From Vicinamibacterales bacterium (GTDB lineage Bacteria > Acidobacteriota > Vicinamibacteria > Vicinamibacterales > Fen-181): 64,000 nucleotides of DNA. The position numbers and the translations under genes are program-made. The DNA is taken from contig DASXVO010000006.1 of the NCBI GenBank assembly GCA_036504215.1, forward strand, positions 45,261 through 109,260, in the 5' to 3' direction. This document shows positions 29,703 to 38,199 of this stretch, piece by piece (within the stretch, counting starts at the first letter, position 1; each line of letters opens with the position of its first letter). The notes below the pieces were generated by a model. That model did not search any database. It saw only the letters and a program-made list of their open reading frames with translations, and was not told the DNA's origin.

Positions 29703-29789
29703 AGGATGAAGGATGAAGGATGAAGGATGAAGGCGGAAGGATGAAGGCGGAAGGATGAAGAGGAAGGATGAAGGCGGAAGGATGAAGAG
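29701..29789 (+). repeat. Degenerate heptanucleotide tandem array (GAAGGAT/GAAGGCG)
   Basis: About 13 consecutive units run from the ndk stop to 10 bases before the next start: four GAAGGAT copies, then GAAGGCG and GAAGGAT alternating, with two 6-base GAAGAG units. All units begin GAAG and look like ribosome-binding sequences. Copy number could vary by slippage. The array fills the whole gap between the two genes. Confidence 0.92.
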
Positions 29790-29798
29790 GATGGCGAC

Positions 29799-30317
29799 GT
29801 GATTCGTCCGTACCGCTCGATCCTCCCGCGTCTCCATCCAACCGTCTTCGTGGACGAGAGCGCGCAGGTGATTGGTGATGTCGAGATGGGTGAAGACGCC
29901 AGCGCGTGGATGAACGTCGTCATCCGTGGCGACGTGAACTGGATCCGCATAGGACGCCGAAGCAACATCCAGGATGGTTCGATCGTCCACGTGATGCGCG
30001 ACACGCACCCGACGAGGGTCGGCGACGATGTGACCGTGGGGCACGGCGTCATACTCCACGGCTGCACGGTGCACGACCGGTGCCTGATCGGCATGGGGGC
30101 GATACTCCTGAACGGGGTCGAGGTCGGCGAGGAATCGATCGTCGCAGCCGGCACCCTCCTGCCCGAGGGCACGAAGGTGCCACCGCGCTCGCTCGTCGTG
30201 GGAAGCCCCGGCAAGGTGAGGCGCCCTCTGATTCCAGACGACGTCGCGTCGATTGCCGGCTACGCAGAACGGTACGTGCGGTACGCACGAGAGTACATGC
30301 GGAAAGATCAGCCATGA
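29799..30317 (+). CDS. Gamma-class carbonic anhydrase-like hexapeptide protein
   Basis: The 172-residue left-handed beta-helix protein has hexapeptide repeats and the family motifs VVIRGDVNWIRIG, NIQDGSIVHV, VTVGHGVILHGC and IGMGAILLNG; histidines in VHV, GHG and LHG are in position to bind the metal. This is the YrdA/PaaY/Cam group, acting as trimers in the cytosol, with carbonic anhydrase activity shown only for some members. The start is GTG at 29799; the ATG at 29791 is out of frame and stops after three codons. Translation initiates just downstream of the heptamer array, and the stop overlaps the hisS start (ATGA). Confidence 0.9.
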   Translation: MIRPYRSILPRLHPTVFVDESAQVIGDVEMGEDASAWMNVVIRGDVNWIRIGRRSNIQDGSIVHVMRDTHPTRVGDDVTVGHGVILHGCTVHDRCLIGMGAILLNGVEVGEESIVAAGTLLPEGTKVPPRSLVVGSPGKVRRPLIPDDVASIAGYAERYVRYAREYMRKDQP

Positions 30318-31606
30318 TTCCTGCCATCAGGGGAACGCGCGACGTCCTGCCGGGCGAGGTTGAACGGTGGGAGTTCGTCGAGTCGACGGCCCGCCGCGTC
30401 TTTGAGCAGTACGGCTACGCGGAGGTGCGCACGCCGGTCATCGAACGTGAGGAGTTGTTCGCCAAGGGTACCGGCGAGACGACCGACATCGTGCAGAAGG
30501 AGATGTACGCGTTCACCGACAAGGGCGGGGAACGGATCACGCTCCGGCCCGAGGCGACGCCCAGCATGGTTCGGGCGTACGTCGAGCATTCGCTCGAGCA
30601 GGCGATGGCTGTGCCGAAGATCTACGCGCTCGGCCCGATGTTCCGCTACGAGCGGCCGCAGAAGGGGCGATATCGTCAGTTCCACCAGCTCGACGTCGAG
30701 GTGTTCGGCATCAACGACGCGTCGATCGACGCGGAGGTGATCGACCTCGCCTGGACGCTCATCCGGGAACTCGGGATCGCCGGGGTGGAACTCGCTGTCA
30801 ACTCGGTGGGCTGCCCGGTCTGCCGGCCGGCGTTTGGCGCGGCGCTGGTCGCCGCGCTCGGCGAGGACGTCCAGAAACTCTGCGCCGACTGCCAGCGGCG
30901 CAGCGTGACGAACCCCCTGCGCATCTTCGACTGCAAGGTGCCCGCCGACCAGTCGCTGATCGATCTGCTGCCGCACAGCGTGGACTACCTGTGTGAAGAG
31001 TGCCGCACGCACTTCGACGCGGTCCGCAAGTACCTCGATCTGTACGCGATTCCGTATCGCGTCTCACATCGCCTCGTGCGGGGCCTCGACTACTACACGC
31101 GGACCACCTTCGAGGTGCTCGCCGGCCAACTCGGCGCGCAGAACGCGGTCGTCGGGGGCGGCCGCTACGACGGCCTCGTCAAGCAGCTGGGCGGGCCGGA
31201 CCGTGTGGGTATCGGGTTCGCGGCCGGCATCGAGCGGCTCGTTCTCGCGTTGCCGGAGGCGCTGTCGTTGCCGGCCCGGAAACCAGATGTGTTCGTGGCC
31301 GCGCTGGGCGATCAGGCCCGTGATGCGGCGATGGCGCTGCTCCGCGACCTGCGCCGCGCCGGGCTGAACGCGCAAATGGAGTACGAGGGGCGGACGCTGA
31401 AATCACAGATGAAGCGCGCCAACCGCCTCGGGACGCCGCTCGTCTTCATCCTGGGTGACGATGAGCTGGCGCGCGGCGAGGTGAGCGTGCGCCACATGGT
31501 TGAATCCCTGCAGGAGACGATTCCCCGTACGAGCGCGGTGGAATTCGTCACCGCGCGAGCGCGGGCGGCGAGGGGCGGGCGCGGGGAGCCGAGACGCGAG
31601 GGGTGA
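30314..31606 (+). CDS. hisS: Histidyl-tRNA synthetase
   Basis: The 430-residue class II synthetase begins MIPAIRGTRDVLPGE and has FRYERPQKGRYRQFHQ (motif 2), LVRGLDYYTRTTFEV (HisA motif), GGGRYDGLV, FAAGIERL (motif 3) and a C-terminal anticodon-binding domain. It charges tRNA-His. The ATG at 30314 overlaps the preceding stop, so a longer upstream frame is rejected. The last 20 residues are Arg/Gly/Ala-rich, beyond the usual end, and the DNA after the stop is purine-rich and repetitive. Confidence 0.97.
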   Translation: MIPAIRGTRDVLPGEVERWEFVESTARRVFEQYGYAEVRTPVIEREELFAKGTGETTDIVQKEMYAFTDKGGERITLRPEATPSMVRAYVEHSLEQAMAVPKIYALGPMFRYERPQKGRYRQFHQLDVEVFGINDASIDAEVIDLAWTLIRELGIAGVELAVNSVGCPVCRPAFGAALVAALGEDVQKLCADCQRRSVTNPLRIFDCKVPADQSLIDLLPHSVDYLCEECRTHFDAVRKYLDLYAIPYRVSHRLVRGLDYYTRTTFEVLAGQLGAQNAVVGGGRYDGLVKQLGGPDRVGIGFAAGIERLVLALPEALSLPARKPDVFVAALGDQARDAAMALLRDLRRAGLNAQMEYEGRTLKSQMKRANRLGTPLVFILGDDELARGEVSVRHMVESLQETIPRTSAVEFVTARARAARGGRGEPRREG

Positions 31607-31727
31607 GACCCGAGAAGTGAGAATACGGCGCCCCGAAGGTCGCACTGAATTCGATTTCGACTGTTCAATTCCGATGGGTCGCGCTTCTGCATGAGCACGA
31701 GCGGCGCGAGCGAAGGGGTCACTCTCT

Positions 31728-33506
31728 ATGGCCGATCAGCTTGGTGAATGGACGAGGACCGATACCTGTGGCGGACTGCGGGCGTCGGATATCGGGCGCG
31801 AGGTGACGCTGCTCGGGTGGGTGCACCGCGTCCGCGACTTGGGCTCGCTCGTGTTCCTCGATGTCCGCGACCGCTACGGCCTGACACAGGTCGTCGTGCA
31901 GGAGGGCCAGGACTTCCTCGCGACCGCGAAGCACGTCCGCGCCGAGTTCGTCGCCGGCGTGACGGGCGTCGTGCGCGCCAGAGCGGTCGAGGCGGTGAAC
32001 CCTCGCCTGGCCACGGGCGAAGTGGAGGTGGCGGCCCGGGAGTTCCGGGTGCTGAACGAGGCGAACGTGCCGCCGTTCCAGATCGCCGAGGAGGCGACGC
32101 TGGCGGCCGACGATCTGCGCCTGCGCTACCGCTACCTGGACCTGCGACGGCCCAAGCTCCAGGCCAACATGGTCCTTCGGCATCGGGTCGCCCTCGCCGT
32201 CCGCCGCTACTTCGACTCGCAGCAGTTCCTCGAGATCGAGACACCCGTGCTCGGCAAGTCCACCCCGGAGGGCGCGCGGGACTACCTGGTTCCGAGCCGC
32301 GTGCATCCTGGCGAGTTCTACGCGCTGCCGCAGTCTCCGCAGATCTTCAAGCAACTGCTGATGGTGGCCGGCCTCGACCGGTACTTCCAGATCGTGAAGT
32401 GCTTCCGCGACGAAGACCTGCGTGCCGACCGGCAGCCGGAGTTCACACAGGTGGACGTGGAGATGTCGTTCGCGCGTCCCGAACTCGTCTTCGCACTGAT
32501 CGAGCCGCTGATGCAGGAGGTCTTTCGTGTCATCGGCCGTGACGTCACGGTGCCGTTCGGGCGGATACCGTACGCGGAGGCCATCGCCCGCTTCGGATCG
32601 GACAAACCGGACCTGCGATTCGGACTCGAGATCCAGGACTTCTCGGCGGTCTTCGCCGAATCTCCATTCGCGCCATTCCGCGATGCGCTGGCGGCCGGCG
32701 GCGTCATCCGCGGACTAGTCGTACCCGGCGCGGCGCGCTATAGCCGGAAGCAGCTCGACAGCCTGACCGAGCAGGCCAAGGCCGCCGGAGCCTCGGGATT
32801 GGTCTGGGTCCGGCAGGGCGAGGACGGCATCAAGAGCCCGGCGCTCAAGGGCGCGGGCGAAGCGGCGCTGCGCCAGAGCCTCGAGGTGGCCGGCGCTGCG
32901 CCCGCCGACCTGCTGGTGATGGCGGCCGGGCCGGCTGACGCCACGTCGAAGGTGCTGGGCCAGCTGAGACTGATCGTGGCTCGCGACGAGAACCTGATCA
33001 GGCCCGATGATTTCGCGTTCACGTGGGTCACCGAGTTCCCGATGTTCGAGTGGGACGAGGAGGAGAAACGGTACGCCGCCATGCACCACCCGTTCACCTC
33101 GCCCGTTCCGGAGGATGTCGAACAACTCGAACGCGACCCTGGCCGCGTTCGTGCGCAGGCCTACGACCTGGTGCTCAACGGCAGCGAGATTGGTGGCGGC
33201 AGCATCCGGATCCACGATGCGGCAGTCCAGGCCCGCGTGTTCCGCGCCATCAACCTCTCCGACGAGGAGGCGAAACACCGCTTCGGCTTCTTCCTGGAGG
33301 CACTGACCTACGGCACGCCGCCGCACGGTGGGATCGCCCTCGGGCTCGACCGGATTATCGCGATCCTCGCGGGCGAGTCGTCCATCCGCGAGGTGATCGC
33401 GTTCCCGAAGACCGCGGCGGCCGTCGATCTCATGACGGGTGCACCGACCGGGGTGGACGAACGGCAATTGCGTGACCTGCACCTGCTGCTCGGGCCGATT
33501 CGGTAG
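31728..33506 (+). CDS. aspS: Aspartyl-tRNA synthetase
   Basis: The 592-residue protein is bacterial-type AspRS: an N-terminal OB fold (VTLLGWVHRVRDLG), class II core with FLEIETPVLGKSTPEGARDYLVPSR, FRDEDLRADRQPEFTQVD (motif 2), a GAD insertion domain (about residues 290-420) and GGIALGLDRI (motif 3). It attaches aspartate to tRNA-Asp; whether it also charges tRNA-Asn cannot be judged here. It is 121 bases after hisS; that gap holds no gene. A terminator hairpin follows at 33538. Confidence 0.97.
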   Translation: MADQLGEWTRTDTCGGLRASDIGREVTLLGWVHRVRDLGSLVFLDVRDRYGLTQVVVQEGQDFLATAKHVRAEFVAGVTGVVRARAVEAVNPRLATGEVEVAAREFRVLNEANVPPFQIAEEATLAADDLRLRYRYLDLRRPKLQANMVLRHRVALAVRRYFDSQQFLEIETPVLGKSTPEGARDYLVPSRVHPGEFYALPQSPQIFKQLLMVAGLDRYFQIVKCFRDEDLRADRQPEFTQVDVEMSFARPELVFALIEPLMQEVFRVIGRDVTVPFGRIPYAEAIARFGSDKPDLRFGLEIQDFSAVFAESPFAPFRDALAAGGVIRGLVVPGAARYSRKQLDSLTEQAKAAGASGLVWVRQGEDGIKSPALKGAGEAALRQSLEVAGAAPADLLVMAAGPADATSKVLGQLRLIVARDENLIRPDDFAFTWVTEFPMFEWDEEEKRYAAMHHPFTSPVPEDVEQLERDPGRVRAQAYDLVLNGSEIGGGSIRIHDAAVQARVFRAINLSDEEAKHRFGFFLEALTYGTPPHGGIALGLDRIIAILAGESSIREVIAFPKTAAAVDLMTGAPTGVDERQLRDLHLLLGPIR

Positions 33507-33537
33507 GCGACGTCCCGGATCGGACGCCCTTCGACCC

Positions 33538-33557
33538 ACGCCCGGCCTCGGGCGTTT
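33538..33557 (+). terminator. Terminator hairpin after aspS
   Basis: ACGCCCG and CGGGCGT form a 7-bp GC-rich stem with a 4-base loop followed by TT, 31 bases after the aspS stop. The 3' edge touches the -35 box of the next promoter. Confidence 0.6.
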
Positions 33558-33584
33558 GACGTGGCCCTGCCGTTGTGGTACTAT
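33556..33584 (+). promoter_or_regulatory. Candidate promoter of the phoH-ybeY-corC-era block
   Basis: TTGACG, a 17-base spacer and TACTAT give a near-consensus promoter, with transcription expected near 33590 and a leader of about 49 bases before phoH. An AAAGGAG lies 23 bases from the ATG, unusually far. Confidence 0.6.
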
Positions 33585-33638
33585 TTGTCTCTTAAGTGGT
33601 TCTACTGAAAGGAGATACGCACCGCCTAGCGGTCCTCG

Positions 33639-34610
33639 ATGAGAAAGATTGCGGTCCCTGAAGAGGGGATTGAAACCCTGTTCGGCGCGTACGACGAGAA
33701 TCTCCGCTTCCTCGAGTCTCTCCTGAATGTCACCATCCGTACCCAGGGGCAGGATCTGCTGGTCGAGGGCGACGCCCCCGACACCGAGAAGGTCGAGCGG
33801 GTCGTGTCGGGTCTTGCCTCGCTCGTCCGCGAGGGCTACCGGATCAGCAACGGCGACGTGAAGACGGCGGCACAACTGGTGGCCGACAATGCGGCCATCG
33901 AGTTGCGCGACTACTTTCTCACGGGCGCGACGCCGCGCGCGTCGGGCAAGCGGCAGGTGGCACCGAAGAGCGTCAACCAGCGGCGCTACCTCGACGCAAT
34001 CGACCAGAACGACATCGTGTTCGGCATCGGGCCGGCGGGAACGGGGAAGACCTACCTCGCGATGGCCCAGGCAGTGACCTTCCTGCTGGCCAAGAAGGTC
34101 GCACGGATCATCCTGGCACGGCCGGCGGTCGAGGCCGGCGAGAAGCTCGGGTTCCTGCCCGGCGACCTGCAGGAGAAGGTGAACCCGTATCTGCGGCCGC
34201 TGTACGACGCGTTGTACGACATGCTCGACGCGGAGCGCGTCGAACGGCTCCTCGAGCGGGGTACGATCGAGATTGCGCCGATTGCCTTCATGCGCGGCCG
34301 CACGCTGAACGACTCGTTCGTCATCCTCGACGAAGCGCAGAACACGACGTCCGAGCAGATGAAGATGTTTCTGACGCGGCTCGGATTCGGCTCGAAGGCC
34401 GTCATCACGGGGGACATCACGCAAATCGATCTGCCGTCCGGCCACACCTCCGGGCTCATCGAAGCGATGAAGGTCGTATCGGACATCGAAGGGATCGCCT
34501 TCACCTACTTCGACGAGCGGGACGTGGTGCGGCACAAGCTCGTACAGCAGATCGTCAAGGCGTACGAAGCGTTCTCGAACGGCAACGGCTCGAAACGTCG
34601 CTTTTCCTGA
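33639..34610 (+). CDS. phoH: PhoH-family ATPase (YbeZ-like)
   Basis: The 323-residue protein has an N-terminal KH-like segment (about residues 25-75), then the PhoH NTPase core with Walker A GPAGTGKT at 131-138, [21 protein letters not shown], and Walker [10 protein letters not shown], ending [11 protein letters not shown]. YbeZ-type PhoH proteins work with YbeY in rRNA handling; the gene directly precedes ybeY. No in-frame start exists between the strong AAAGGAG site (33608-33614) and the ATG because a stop codon lies at 33627, so the wide spacing is real. The HD-domain 7TM gene often found between phoH and ybeY in other bacteria is missing. Confidence 0.94.
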   Translation: MRKIAVPEEGIETLFGAYDENLRFLESLLNVTIRTQGQDLLVEGDAPDTEKVERVVSGLASLVREGYRISNGDVKTAAQLVADNAAIELRDYFLTGATPRASGKRQVAPKSVNQRRYLDAIDQNDIVFGIGPAGTGKTYLAMAQAVTFLLAKKVARIILARPAVEAGEKLGFLPGDLQEKVNPYLRPLYDALYDMLDAERVERLLERGTIEIAPIAFMRGRTLNDSFVILDEAQNTTSEQMKMFLTRLGFGSKAVITGDITQIDLPSGHTSGLIEAMKVVSDIEGIAFTYFDERDVVRHKLVQQIVKAYEAFSNGNGSKRRFS

Positions 34611-34616
34611 CGAACC

Positions 34617-35180
34617 ATGTCCGACGGAGTTCCAAGACCGCGTTCCCTTCGCATCATGGTCACGGATGAGTCCGGCCGGGCGCGGCGGGCTCCTGCGCTC
34701 GCCGGCTGGCTCGAGCGGATTGCCCCGGCTCGTGCGCGCGGCGCGGTGACCATTGCGCTCGTGGACGACCGGACGATCCGGCGGTTGAACCGCACGTTTG
34801 CGGGTCTCAACCGAGTCACCGACGTGCTGTCCTTTCCGGTGGAGCCGCGACCTGGGCCGGCACGCAGGCCCGCCACGACGGTGCCCGGATCGCGGGCGCG
34901 CAGGCCCGCCACCGCAGGGACCGCAGCGGCTGAGGGAGGCGATGACCGCAAACCGGAACTGGGCGACATCGTCATTGCCACGGGCGTGGCGCGTCGCCAG
35001 GCGCGCGAGGCCGGCCATTCGTACTCCGACGAACTGCGCATCCTGGCGCTCCATGGCCTCCTGCATCTGCTCGGCTACGACCACCACGTGGACGGCGGCC
35101 AGATGGCGCGCCTCGAGACGCGGTTGCTCCGAAAGGGCGGTCTGCGGGCAGGTGTGATCGAACGGGCGAGGCCGGCATGA
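34617..35180 (+). CDS. ybeY: Endoribonuclease YbeY with a repeat-containing insertion
   Basis: The 187-residue protein contains IALVDDRTIRRLNRTFAGL, TDVLSFP, LGDIVIA and the zinc motif with histidines at 146, 150 and 156 (HGLLHLLGYDHH). YbeY takes part in 16S rRNA maturation and ribosome quality control. Between TDVLSFP and LGDIVIA lies an extra stretch of about 30 residues rich in Ala, Arg and Pro, including two ARRPAT copies. At DNA level a 14-base sequence is repeated at a 36-base period (34863 and 34899), suggesting tandem duplication. The catalytic residues are intact, so the enzyme is probably active. It starts 6 bases after phoH and overlaps the next gene by 4. Confidence 0.94.
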   Translation: MSDGVPRPRSLRIMVTDESGRARRAPALAGWLERIAPARARGAVTIALVDDRTIRRLNRTFAGLNRVTDVLSFPVEPRPGPARRPATTVPGSRARRPATAGTAAAEGGDDRKPELGDIVIATGVARRQAREAGHSYSDELRILALHGLLHLLGYDHHVDGGQMARLETRLLRKGGLRAGVIERARPA

Positions 35181-36418
35181 CGCCGCTCCTTCTCTTCTTG
35201 ATCGCATGCGGGCTCGTCTATCTCGGGACGGTCGAGGCGGCCTTCAGCGCGCTCATGCGACTTTCCTTGCGCCTCCTGGCCGAGCGTGCCGGCCGGTCGG
35301 AGACGCTGGGCCGGTATCTCGACGACCCGGTGCTGTTCTTCGTGCCCGTGCGGCTCCTGGTCGGTGCGTGCGCGGTGGTCACCACCGTCCTGCTCATGCG
35401 AGAAGTCGGCGTCGACACACCGCACAGGCTGCTCGCCGTTGTCCTCGCGGAATTGGCCCTCCTCGTGGTCTGCGAGCACCTGACGCCGCTGCTCATCGTC
35501 CGGCGCGATCCCGGGCGGATCCTCGAGGTGCTGCTGCCGTCCTTCACGGTCATCGCCGGGCCGTTGCGCCCGCTCACGATTGCGCTGGTTCGTCTGGACG
35601 TGGTCCGGCGCGAGCGGGGGGCAGCGGCGACGCCAGAGACCGAAGAGCAGCAGGGGGAAGCCGCCCAGGCGTATCTCGAGGCCGGTGAACAGGAGGGGCT
35701 GATCGAAGGCGATGAGCGGCGGTTGATCCAGTCGATCGTCGAGTTCAGCGACACGCTCGTGCGCGAGGTGATGACGCCGCGGCCGGACATCGTGGCGATT
35801 CGCGCGGAGGCGACGCTCGGCGATCTGCGGACGCTGCTCCGCGAGCAGACCTACTCGCGGATTCCGGTCTTCCGGGAGGGGCTCGACAATATCCTGGGCT
35901 TCGTCTCGGTCAAGGATCTGATTCCGCTCACGGATGCCGAGGACCGGGCGATCACGACGCTGATGCGGCCGGCGTATTTTGTTCCCGAAACGAAGAAGGT
36001 CTCGGACCTGCTGAAGGAGTTCCAGCGCCGGCAGGTGCAGATCGCCGTCGTCGTGGACGAGTACGGGGGCACGGCTGGTCTCGCGACGCTCGAGGACCTG
36101 ATTGAAGAGATCGTCGGCGAGATCCGCGACGAGTACGACGAAGAGTCGGAACCGATTACGGATGAAGGGAACGGCGTCTTCGTGTTCAGCGGCAAGGTGG
36201 ACATCGACGAGGTGAATGAGCGCCTCGGCGTCGGGATCGAACGCGAAGGCTTCGAGACGGTGGGTGGATACCTGCTGTCGCACCTGGGACGCGTACCGGC
36301 AGTGGGCGAGAAGTTCGACGTCGACGACCTCGCCGTCGAAGTCTTGGAAGCCGAGCGCCGGCGCGTGACGAAGGTCAGGTTTCGCAAGCGGGAAGGTGTT
36401 GCGAAGATCGAACAGTGA
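35177..36418 (+). CDS. HlyC/CorC-family CBS domain protein
   Basis: The 413-residue protein has an N-terminal membrane domain of about three helices (residues 1-130, CNNM/DUF21-like), a pair of CBS domains (about 195-315, beginning VREVMTPRPDIVAIR) and a C-terminal CorC_HlyC domain. Relatives are linked to magnesium or cobalt efflux, and YbeX, encoded beside ybeY in E. coli, is linked to ribosome function. The start overlaps the ybeY stop. The cytosolic half shows VVDEYGGTAGLATLEDLIEEIVGEI, the family signature. The transported ion is not deducible. Confidence 0.92.
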   Translation: MTPLLLFLIACGLVYLGTVEAAFSALMRLSLRLLAERAGRSETLGRYLDDPVLFFVPVRLLVGACAVVTTVLLMREVGVDTPHRLLAVVLAELALLVVCEHLTPLLIVRRDPGRILEVLLPSFTVIAGPLRPLTIALVRLDVVRRERGAAATPETEEQQGEAAQAYLEAGEQEGLIEGDERRLIQSIVEFSDTLVREVMTPRPDIVAIRAEATLGDLRTLLREQTYSRIPVFREGLDNILGFVSVKDLIPLTDAEDRAITTLMRPAYFVPETKKVSDLLKEFQRRQVQIAVVVDEYGGTAGLATLEDLIEEIVGEIRDEYDEESEPITDEGNGVFVFSGKVDIDEVNERLGVGIEREGFETVGGYLLSHLGRVPAVGEKFDVDDLAVEVLEAERRRVTKVRFRKREGVAKIEQ

Positions 36419-36444
36419 GGCGCAGAGTGGCAAAATCCGAGTGG

Positions 36445-36463
36445 CACGGGCGTCCCGCCCGTG
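36445..36463. repeat. Palindromic repeat between corC and era
   Basis: CACGGGCG-TCC-CGCCCGTG is a perfect 8-bp inverted repeat with a 3-base centre. It lies 10 bases before the era ATG and would sequester the region where a ribosome site should be. The same core appears in mutL (45432-45450) and, diverged, at 46165. Confidence 0.85.
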
Positions 36464-36473
36464 ATGGTGACAG

Positions 36474-37367
36474 ATGCACTGTGGTTTCGTCGCGTTGATC
36501 GGCCGCCCCAACGTCGGAAAATCGACGTTGCTCAATCGCGTGGTGGGCACCAAGCTCGCCATCGTGTCGGACAAGCCCCAGACGACGCGGAACCGGATTG
36601 CCGGCGTGCGGACGTTCGAGGATGGCCAGGTGGTGTTCCTCGATACGCCGGGCATCCACCGGCCGATGCACCGTATGAACGTGCGGATGGTCGATGCGGC
36701 CGTCGAGGGCATGCGCCAGGCGGACGTCGTCGCGCTGATCACGGATGCCACGGACGGTCGGGCGGGAACGGGCGAACGGTTCATCCTCGCTCAGGTGAAG
36801 CAGGCCCGCGCGCCCGTGGTGCTCGTGATCAACAAGATCGATCGCGTGCCGCGCCCGAAGCTGCTGCCCCTGATTGACGCGTGGCGGTCGCGCCGCGAGT
36901 TCGCAGACATCGTGCCCGTCTCGGCGCTGACGGGCGAGAACGTGGACCGTCTCGAGCGAGTGTTCCTGGAGCGGCTGCCGGAAGGCGAGCCGATGTATCC
37001 GACGGATTACCTGACGGACCAACCCGAACGATTCTTCGTGGCGGAGACCGTGCGTGAGAAGGTGCTCGGGTTGACGCACGCCGAGATTCCGTTCTCGAGC
37101 GCGGTCGTCGTCGACAAGTTCGAGGAGCCGGACGAGGCGGGCCTGATGCGGCTCTACTGCTCGATTCTGGTCGAGCGGGAATCGCAGAAGCCGATCCTGA
37201 TCGGCCGGGCCGGCGAGATGATCAAGCGGATTGGCACCGCAGCGCGCCACGATCTCGAGGCGTTCTTCGAGGCGCGGGTGTATCTCGACCTTCGGGTCAA
37301 GGTCCAGTCCGAGTGGCGTGAGAACGACCGGTTGCTCGACCAGTTGGGCATGCCGCGTCGCAGCTAG
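36474..37367 (+). CDS. era: GTPase Era
   Basis: The 297-residue protein has GRPNVGKST (G1, residues 11-19), TTRNRI (G2), DTPGIH (G3), NKIDRV (G4) and VSALTGENVD (G5), followed by the C-terminal KH domain with GRAGEMIKRIG. Era binds the 3' end of 16S rRNA during 30S assembly. The ATG at 36474 is preceded by a palindromic repeat and no clear ribosome site. Context with phoH and ybeY (both rRNA maturation) fits. Confidence 0.97.
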   Translation: MHCGFVALIGRPNVGKSTLLNRVVGTKLAIVSDKPQTTRNRIAGVRTFEDGQVVFLDTPGIHRPMHRMNVRMVDAAVEGMRQADVVALITDATDGRAGTGERFILAQVKQARAPVVLVINKIDRVPRPKLLPLIDAWRSRREFADIVPVSALTGENVDRLERVFLERLPEGEPMYPTDYLTDQPERFFVAETVREKVLGLTHAEIPFSSAVVVDKFEEPDEAGLMRLYCSILVERESQKPILIGRAGEMIKRIGTAARHDLEAFFEARVYLDLRVKVQSEWRENDRLLDQLGMPRRS

Positions 37368-37403
37368 GTCGTGGTAGAGTAAGGAGTTTGGCGCACGCAA
37401 GCC

Positions 37404-38174
37404 ATGCCTCTCTACAAGACCGAGGCGCTGATTCTGCGGACGTACAAGCTCGGGGAAGCCGACCGCATCGTGGTGTTCCTCACCCGCGATCGCGGCAAGA
37501 AGCGGGGCGTGGCCAATGGGGCGCGTCGTCCGCGTTCGAAATTCGCAGGGGCCCTCGAGCCGTTCACGCAGGTTGGCGTCACGTACTACGAACGGGAGCA
37601 GCGCGACCTGGTGCGTCTGAGCTACGCCGAGGCGCAATGCTCGCCCCTGTTCGCGACCCGGCCGGATGCGCTGGCCCACGTCGGGTACTTTGCCGAACTG
37701 ATGGACGAGTGGGCGCAGGAGGGGGACCCGAACGAGCGCCTCTACCGTCTGGGGGCGTCCACGGTCGAGGCGCTGGCGGCCGGGGTGCCGACGGCGCCGC
37801 TGGCGCGCTACTTCGAGTACTGGTTGTTGCGCCTTCAGGGTGTCTATCCTCCGCACGTGGCGTGCCAGCGGTGCGGGACGGCGCTCGACGGGGAGGCGAC
37901 CGGCGCGTGGCTCGAGCCGAGCGGACACCGCTTCACCTGTCACGCGTGCACGGGCGGTGAGCCGGAACAGGACGAACCGCGGCGAATCTCGCTCTCGCCC
38001 GAGGCCCTGACCTTTCTTGGCATGGCGGGCCGCGTCGCGCCGCAGCGGCTGGGGAGCGTGCCCCTGCTGCCGAGGATCGATCGCGAACTCGAATCGGTGC
38101 ACCGCGCGTTGATGCGTGTGCACCTGGAGAAGGACCTGCGGTCCACGCGCGTGTTGCGCGACCTGCGCCGGTAG
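37404..38174 (+). CDS. recO: DNA repair protein RecO
   Basis: The 256-residue protein begins [21 protein letters not shown] (OB fold) and continues [20 protein letters not shown], the RecO signature. A zinc finger with CQRCG and CHACTGG (about residues 156-180) is present. RecO works with RecR to load RecA on gaps. The era-recO pairing is widely conserved. An extended -10-like TGG-TAGAGT lies just upstream (37373-37381), in addition to likely read-through from era. Confidence 0.94.
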   Translation: MPLYKTEALILRTYKLGEADRIVVFLTRDRGKKRGVANGARRPRSKFAGALEPFTQVGVTYYEREQRDLVRLSYAEAQCSPLFATRPDALAHVGYFAELMDEWAQEGDPNERLYRLGASTVEALAAGVPTAPLARYFEYWLLRLQGVYPPHVACQRCGTALDGEATGAWLEPSGHRFTCHACTGGEPEQDEPRRISLSPEALTFLGMAGRVAPQRLGSVPLLPRIDRELESVHRALMRVHLEKDLRSTRVLRDLRR

Positions 38175-38199
38175 GCGGAGCAGTGCAGTATTGATCGCG

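Noticed and set aside
29701..29789. CRISPR array
   Set aside because: Units are 6-7 bases without spacers and no cas genes are present; this is a simple-sequence array.
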